In this document: piece after piece, positions 38,488 through 47,400 of the stretch
Layout: each line of letters begins with the position of its first letter
How positions within the stretch are numbered: position 1 is the stretch's first letter
NCBI GenBank assembly: GCA_030407085.1
Contig: CM059582.1
Span: forward strand, 207,296,001-207,360,000
Source of the DNA: Trichopria drosophilae
Lineage: Eukaryota; Arthropoda; Insecta; Hymenoptera; Diapriidae
DNA: 64,000 bases
Reading direction: 5' to 3'
Program-made: the position numbers and the translations under genes
Notes under the pieces: generated by a model
The model's input: only the letters and a program-made list of their open reading frames with translations
The model's database searches: none
Told to the model about the DNA's origin: nothing

Positions 38488-41400
38488 AAAAGAGAAAAAA
38501 GAAAAAAAAGAAAAAGAGAAAAAAAGAAAAAAGAAAAAAAAGAAAAAAAAAGAAAAAGAGAAAAAAAAAAAAAAGAAAAAAAAAAAAAAAAGAAAAAAAA
38601 AAAAAAAAAGAGAAAAAAAAAAAAAAGAAAAAGAGTAAAAAGAAAAAAGAAAAAGAAAAAAAAAGAAAAAGAGAAAAAAGAAAAAGAGAAAAAAAGGAAA
38701 ATTATATTCGTAACTTTATAGTGAATACAATTTCGATTTGACAGTTACTTGGAACGGACTGGTATATGAATATGATTTGTCAGCATGCAATTATAATAAA
38801 TAAATAATCAAGAAAGAAAAATGCAAATAATATATACAAAAATATAACCCTACAAACAAAAAATTATATATTTTGTTGTTTTTTTGTAAAAGAAATTAAA
38901 GATCAATGATATGTTTACATAAATAATTATACATAAAACAATTTCAACGTAAGAATTTAGTAAGCAAAACAAAAGTGGGACAAATTATAATGATCAAATT
39001 AAAAACAATAAAACAAAAGATTGTTCCGACTTCAACACGCTGAATTTGAATAAGAAAAAAAATGCATCTGTGAAAAAGAAAATCAATTTCTTAAAATCTT
39101 ATTTTAAAGACTCAAATACGTAATAATATCAGATTTACTGAAGAATTCAACACGCTGACAGGTTGGCCTGTTTATAGTCTCGGAGTAACTCATTTCACTA
39201 ATGAGAAATCGATAAGATGTAGCAGCGCCACAGTGCGAAGAGTAATGAACTTCAAAAGATAATGCAATGCCGGCGGTAGCCGAATCTCTACGTAGAAACG
39301 TTGTGTACAGTTTTCGGTCATTATTTGTAGTTAGACATTGAAATTTTACAATTTTGAAAAATGCATCTTACGGAGCATTGAATTACCTTTAAAATGAAAA
39401 AAAAAATGTTTTATTTCGAGCCAAAATTGAGTGAGATAATCGAGGTTGAATTTGAATAAGATAAGTCCCCTGTATTATGCAGTTTATATATTAATCAGGG
39501 GACTTCTTTTTATATTGTAAAATTTTTTCAGGTTGATGTTTTTATTGTAAACCGATCCAGAGTCAAAATTTCAACTATACTGTCATAAAGGGTATATTTT
39601 AAACCTTTTTTATGAATTTTTTATGAATTTTAAAAAGGGTTCTTTCTTCGAAAACTGCAAATTGAAAATTCTAAAACGATTTTATAACCTCATCCTGTAA
39701 CAATACATGACAGCGGATATTTTCACGAGAAAAGGCATAAAAAAACTCCGAAAAACATTACATTAATTTTCAGTCCTGATACTTTTGTGTTTAAACAAAT
39801 TAAACAGAAAATTACGTTTTCCTAAATATCCTCACAACTATTACTACAGTCGATTTTAAAATGTTTTATATGATCAACAATACTTTTTTTGCATGTACTA
39901 ACAATACATAAATTATAAAACTAAACTTAAAAATTGTATGAAACAAAGTTTCCGATTTGACTATTATTAAGTTTTTTATGATTTGTAAAGTTATTAAATT
40001 AAAAATGTCGATGAGATTGTTGCAAATCGAATGAGGAGATTCGAATTTATGGAAAATAATTCTATATTAGTGACATCTATTATTATTTAACCCTCTTGCG
40101 CCCAGCTACGTCGGAACCTTTTCTTTTATAAATTGAAAACTATACAAAATTGAGGTCTATAAACGCTTAAATTAAACACGAGGGTGTACTTTTTAACCTT
40201 TTCGCTGTGGACTACGTGTATGCAGACAGTTATAAAAGATTGAATAAACAGAGAATAAACAAACATACATATATATATATATCAGAGTTACGTTTTATTG
40301 GGTATTTTCAATCAGTGGATCTGAATTTCAGGTCAGATTTTGAAAATTCTAAACGTAAAATCCAATATGGTCGCACAAAATTGGGCAATTTTTAAGCATT
40401 TTTCTTTATAAACGTAATTATAAAAGAATGAATAAATAGAGAATAATGAAACAGATATACACCAGAGTTGGGTTTTATTGGATACGTTGAATCGCTGAAT
40501 CTTAATTTGAGGTCAAATTTTTAAAACTTTAAACAGAAAATTCAGTATGTCCGCTTGACTTAAAAATATGTCGGACATATTGGATCCGCCATTTTGAATG
40601 ATTGAAAATTGACTCCAAATTCGTAATCAGCGTCTTCGAAAACATAAATATTCATATTTACACAAATTGCAAATTAATAAAAAATTTCTGAACTTTTCAA
40701 AACATAGGGAAACAGTCATTTTTTTTATTTGAAAATGATAGACTTTCGCAAAAAAATGTAGCGAAACAAAAAGTTCTTAGAATCGATCAAAGAAAACCTC
40801 GAAATTTTGTCGGAATTTTTCTACGACTTTTCATATTTTTTCAAAATTTTGCGATATTGAAAATGAAGAAAAGTGTTTTAAAAATTCTGAAAAAATTTGA
40901 GCGTATTCTTTGATCAATTCTAAGAACTTTTTCTTGAGCGAAATTTTTTCCGGAAGGTATCATTTTCGAATAAAAAGTTCAGGAGCTTTTCGCCGTTTAT
41001 TTCGTGTTTGAGCCGCCATTTTGACAGTTTCCAGATTTATTTTCAAAATGCTATCATGCACATTTTAAAGTTAAAGGATTGAGGACACGATATTTTCACC
41101 GATCAGTTATCTCCCTAACCGTTTCCAATGTGAAAATGCCGAATAAAAAATATTTGTCAGTGAAAAATCTGATTTTTTTGTGAAAAACCAAGCATAACTT
41201 TTTTGGAATGGGCTCGATTGTTTTTTTAACAGCAGATTCAGAAAGATCGATCAATTTTACGTTGAAAATGGTTTGTCTAAAATTTTTTGAATTGGTTTTT
41301 AATGTCAAGAAATATTCCGAAAATCTTGGTGAAATTTGTGTCCTCTTAGGCGTTAATGGGTTAATACTGGAGGAACTATAATCGTCGTTTTTGTAAATTT

Positions 41401-44400
41401 TAATAACTGGGCGTTATAATTGTATCTGTAGCAAATTTCAAAGGCAAATTACGTGTTGTATTTTACATAAATGTTTCTCAAATACTATAGCTTTAATGTA
41501 ATAAATTGATGTTAATATAATTATATCCTTCTTAATGTTTACCTGCATTGAAAACTCAATTTTAGATTTGTAATCAGAGACTTCGAAATCCCTTAGGTAA
41601 CAAAATCATAAAGAAATTCGAGAAAATTACAAATATTTCGGTCGCCATATTGGATCTGCCATTTTGAATAGTGATTAGCAACGTCAAAAATATCCGAGTA
41701 ACAAGTTTCAAGCGAGTTCGCGTAATATTTTTAATTTAGTCCGCCATTTTGAATTTTTTAAGTCTAACTTTCCATTCTTCATCAGCAACTACAAAACCAT
41801 AATGGGAAAATCCCCGAGTATTGATTTTCAGGTAAATCGGGACATTTTTACAAAATTGATCCGCCATATTGGAACCGCCATTTTGAATTTCCGAAAACTG
41901 ATGTTAGATTTGAAATCAGCGACGCCGAAAACCCCCGAGTACTGATCTTCAGGTAAATCGGGACACTTTTACAAAATGGATCCGACATATTAGATCCGCC
42001 ATATTGGATCCACCATTTTTAATTTCGACAATGTGATATTAGATTTCGAATCAGCGACCTCAGAAACCCCCGACTACTGATTTTCAGGTAAATCGGGACA
42101 CTTTTACAAAATTGATCCGACATATTGGATCCGTCATTTTTAATTTCAATAATCTGATATTAGATTTTGAATCAGCGACGTCGAAAACCCCCAAGTACTG
42201 ATTTTCAGGTAAATCGAGACACTTTTGCAAAATTGATCCGCCATATTGGATCCGCCATATTGGGTCCACCATATTGGATGCACCATTTTTAATTTCGACA
42301 ATCTGATATCAGATTTGGAATCAGCGACGCCGAAAACCCCCGAGTATTGATTTTCATGTAAATCAAGACACTTTTACAAAATTGATCCGCCATATTGGAT
42401 CCGCCATTTTGAATTTCCGAAAACTGACACCTCAAAAACATTAAACACCTTCCATCTTGTTTAAAAAAACATGGGAATTTGGTAGCATTTTAGTCCGTGA
42501 TAATTCGGGCGCAAGAGGGTTAAAAGTGAATTTAAGGTTAGAATTGATTTTTTTATTAAATGACAAGGATTTAAAAATATTATAACATTTGGTGTAAATT
42601 TATATCAGCAATGCATAGAAAATTATTCATTTTAAAAGTATCCAACATAACCTATAATTAATTATTGCAAAGCCAATAAATTTAGAAGAAAAACAAAACA
42701 TTGAGGTTAGGTAGCAAATTATTGTTAGGTTATGTTCAATTTACTTTTTACACATTGTAAATATTTGAAATTTATTACGAGCACCACGAGAGTCTGGAAT
42801 GAGGACCGATCAAGCAATTTTAACTATCCGAACAACGAAGAACGAGGCAGAGTGAAAATTCTTAGCGGTACAACTGGATGCATAGGATAAAGTAAGGTTA
42901 TGGTGAACGTTGACAGGAAGCGTAATATGGAATGCGGATAGCGATTGTCGGAAAAACAATACTCCAATTCTGAAACATTTTCAATTAGCGATAAATGCAT
43001 TAACATGAGGCATTGAATATCTACAAAATCTATTCAAATCAATTGTTTTGTAGAAATTATTCAATTCGGTGAAAATACGCACTACCTACGTTTGCGAAGT
43101 ATATGTTTGTTTGTGTACAATATGATAGAAATGTGTAACATATAAAGAACAGTTTACAATCGAGTCTTTTAATTCTTTCTAAATCAATTTTTTCATAGAA
43201 CTCGTTGAAAACCGTCCTTAAATTGCGAGTTTAAAACAGAAAGACCCATACTTGCCTTGTGCTATGTATCCAGTTGTACGGTACCAAATCATGAAGCAAA
43301 AAAATGTAATGGTAAGTAAAAGTATACGATAAAAAATGGCTATGAAATCTGTTTAAATTCGTGTAACTGTCCAACGAAACTGCTTAATCTCATTGCGTTT
43401 AATTGCATATTTATCCATGAGTTCGGCAATAACGTTTTAAAAGGTTAAGTTTCATAGCTTATACTAAATTAAGAATTATTATTGTACAAACTTACTTGTC
43501 TTTGGTGTGAGATAAACCGAGATTGCGGTTATCGGATCGTGACTCGGGTCTCGATAGAGTTCCGTTACCAACAAGTCGTTGTCCTTCATCCGCAAAGGAA
43601 ACTTTTGCATATCTGGAACAATATTTTTGTAGTTTTTTCTTTACTTTTTAACCTTTAACCCTTTAAGTCCAGAAGGACGAATATTTTTTCAACATGTCAG
43701 CTATAAGTTGTGAAGGGTTATCAACGTTGAAAAAATTTTGGACTTTGAATTTCTAACGTAAAATTGATCGTACTTTCCGATTCTGGCCTTAAAATTTTGA
43801 AAACATACGATCCAAAAAAGATACAATCGATTATTAAAACAAAAAGTCGGATTTGTTCAAGGTAATTTTTTTTTTCGATCAACCATTTCGCACCGAAATT
43901 GGGTGAGGAGGTCACTATAATGTGAAAATCTCTCGGACCCTAAACTTCAAAATTTACGAGCACCAAAATAAAATTTCAAAATGGCGTTACCCAATATGGC
44001 GGCTTGAAGTCGAGAATTTAATGACATTTTCGATTTTGCGATGTTTAACGAGCTTACTAAAAAATTCTTACTAAAAATGTGTTTATTAAAACTTATTTGT
44101 GTCCCTAATCACTAATCTGATGCCAAATTTACGAAATTCAAAATGGCGGATCAAATACGACGGACGAAAATTTTCGTAACGTTTCGATTTTTATGAAAAT
44201 CGGTATACCGGGGTTTGTACGATCGCTGATTACGAATCTGATGCCAAATTTACGAAATTAAAAATGGCGGATTCAATATGGCGGACGAAAACGTCCAAAT
44301 GTCCCCATTTTTATAAAAGTCTGCATTCATTGATTTTTTGTGTTGACGACGATGAAACTGATATTACAGAATTCTAATGTCAGTTTATCATGATGCTCGT

Positions 44401-47400
44401 GATGCTCGTATATTTGTAAAGCCAAAATAAAAGTTCAAAATGGCGTTACCCAATATGGCGGCTTGAAGCCGAAAATTTAATGACATTTTCGATTTTGCGA
44501 TGTTTAACGAGCTCAATTGATAAATTCTTACCGAAAATGTGTTTATTAAAAGTTATTTGTGTCCCTAATCACTAATCTGATGTCCAATTTGCGAAATTCA
44601 AAATGGTGGATCCAATATGGCGGATGAAAATTTTCGAAACGTTTCGATTTTTATGAAAATCGGTATACCAGGGTTTGTAGGGTCGCTGATTACGAATCTG
44701 ATGCCAAATTTACGAAATTAAAAATGGCGGATCCAATATGGCGGACGAAAATCTCCAAATGTCCCTATTTTTTATAAAAGTCTGCATTCATTGAATTTTG
44801 TGTTGACGACGATGAAACTGATATTACAGAATTCTAATGGCAGTTTATCATGATTCTCGTATATTTGTAAAGTTACTAAATAATCACAATTTGCGTTCGT
44901 TAGCCGTCAAAATTTTTATCCGTTGCCCGACTCCTACCACTTGGCGGTCAACGTATAACAGGGAGCATTCTTTTTTTATAATTTTCTTTTTACTTTTTTC
45001 ATTTTTTTCCCCCCACTTTTATTCTTATTCGTTTTTATTAATTTTTTTTTTCAGTTTTATTGATTTTTTTTTCTTCATTTTTATTTACTGTTTTTCTTGT
45101 TTTTAATTTTTAATTTCTATTTCTAAATTTGAAATCGATAGTAAATCATGAAATATAACTCTTTCATATGAATCATTAAAGTTTTTTGGTTCACTTCGTA
45201 GTAATTATTACTAAATATGAAGATTTAAGGCTGTAGATGAACCAATCAGATGGTCTTTTTTTGCACTACTAATTTTTTAAATTTTCTCTAACGTTTGCTT
45301 CTAAAGCCAGAAACTCGCCTGGATTCATTAGAAGAATTGCAAACATGTCAGAGAAAATTTTAATTCGTAAAGATGGAAAGGATGGAATTTTTTACGAAAC
45401 TATTTTTTTTTGGATTGTTCTCGATTTTCGAAAAAATTAGTAGTGCAAAAAAAAATACCATCTGATTGGTTCATCTACAGCCTTAAATCTTCATATTTAA
45501 TAACTCTTTCATGTTTCGTCATGGAAACGGTCATAACAAGGCACACAAAAATGATTCTTTAGTAACTTTACAAATATACGAGCATCACGGGCATCATGAT
45601 AAACTGCCATTAGAATTCTGTTATATCACTTTTATCGTCGACACCACACAAAATCAATGAATGCCGACTTTTGTAAAAATGGGGACATTTGGACATTTTT
45701 TTCTACCATATTCAATTTCGTAAATTTGGCATCAGATTCGTAATCAGCGACCCTACAAACCCTGGTATACCGATTTTCACAAAAATCGAAATGTTTCGAA
45801 AATTTTCGTCCGCCATATTGAATCCGCCATTTTGAATTTCGTAAATTTGGCATCAAATTCGTAATCAGCGACCCTACAAACCCTGGTATACCGATTTTCA
45901 CAAAAATCGAAATGTTTCGAAAATTTTCGTCCGCCATATTGAATCCGCCATTTTGAATTTCGTAAATTTGGCATCAAATTCGTAATCAGCGACCCTACAA
46001 ACCCCGGTATACCGATTTTCATAAAAATCGAAACGTTTCTAACATTTTCGTCCGCCGTATTGGATCCGCCATTTTGAATTTCGCAAATTGGACGTCAGAT
46101 TAGTGATTAGGGACACAAATAACGTTTAATAAACGCATTTTCAGTAAGAATTCATCAATTTAGTTCGTTAAACATCGCAAAATCGAAAATGTCATTAAAT
46201 TTACATCTTCAAGCCGCCATATTGGGTAACGCCATTTTGAATTTCGTAAATTTGGCATTAGATTCGTGATCAGCGATCGTACAAACCCCGGTATACCGAT
46301 TTTCATAAAAAACGAAATGTTTCGAAAATTTTCATCCGCCATATTGGATCCGCCATTTTGACTTTCGTAAATTTGGCATCAGATTAGTGATTAGGGACAC
46401 AAATAACTTTTAATAAACACATTTTCAGTAAGAATTTATCAATTTATCTCGTTAAACATCGCAAAATCGAAAATGTCATTAAATTTACATCTTCAAGCCG
46501 CCATATTGGGTAACGCCATTTTGAATTTCGTAAATTTGGAATCAGATTCGTGATCAGCGACCCTACAAACCCTGGTATACCGATTTTCATAAAAATCGAA
46601 ATGTTTCGAAAATTTTCATCCGCCATTTTGAATTTCGCAAATTGGACATCAGATTAATGATTAGGGACACAAATAACTTTTAATAAACACATTTTCAGTA
46701 AGAATTTATCAATTTATCTCGTTAAACATCGCAAAATCGAAAATTTCATTAAATTTACATCTTCAAGCCGCCATATTGGGTAACGCCATTTTGAATTTCG
46801 TAAATTTGGCATTAGATTCGTGATCAGCGATCGTACAAACCCCGGTATACCGATTTTCATAAAAAACGAAATGTTTCGAAAATTTTCATCCGCCATATTG
46901 GATCCGCCATTTTGACTTTCGTAAATTTGGCATTAGATTAGTGATTAGGGACACAAATAACTTTTAATAAACACATTTTCAGTAAGAATTTATCAATTTA
47001 TCTCGTTAAACATCGCAAAATCGAAAATTTCATTAAATTTACATCTTCAAGCCGCCATATTGGGTAACGCCATTTTGAATTTCGTAAATTTGGCATTAGA
47101 TTCGTGATCAGCGACCCTACAAACCCTGGTATACCGATTTTCATAAAAATCGAAATGTTTCGAAAATTTTCGTCCGCCATATTGGATCCGCCATTTTGAC
47201 TTTCGTAAATTTGGCATCAGATTAGTGATTAGGGACACAAATAACTTTTAATAAACACATTTTCAGTAAGAATTTATCAATTTATCTCGTTAAACATCGC
47301 AAAATCGAAAATGTCATTAAATTTACATCTTCAAGCCGCCATATTGGGTAACGCCATTTTGAATTTCGTAAATTTGGCATTAGATTCGTGATCAGCGATC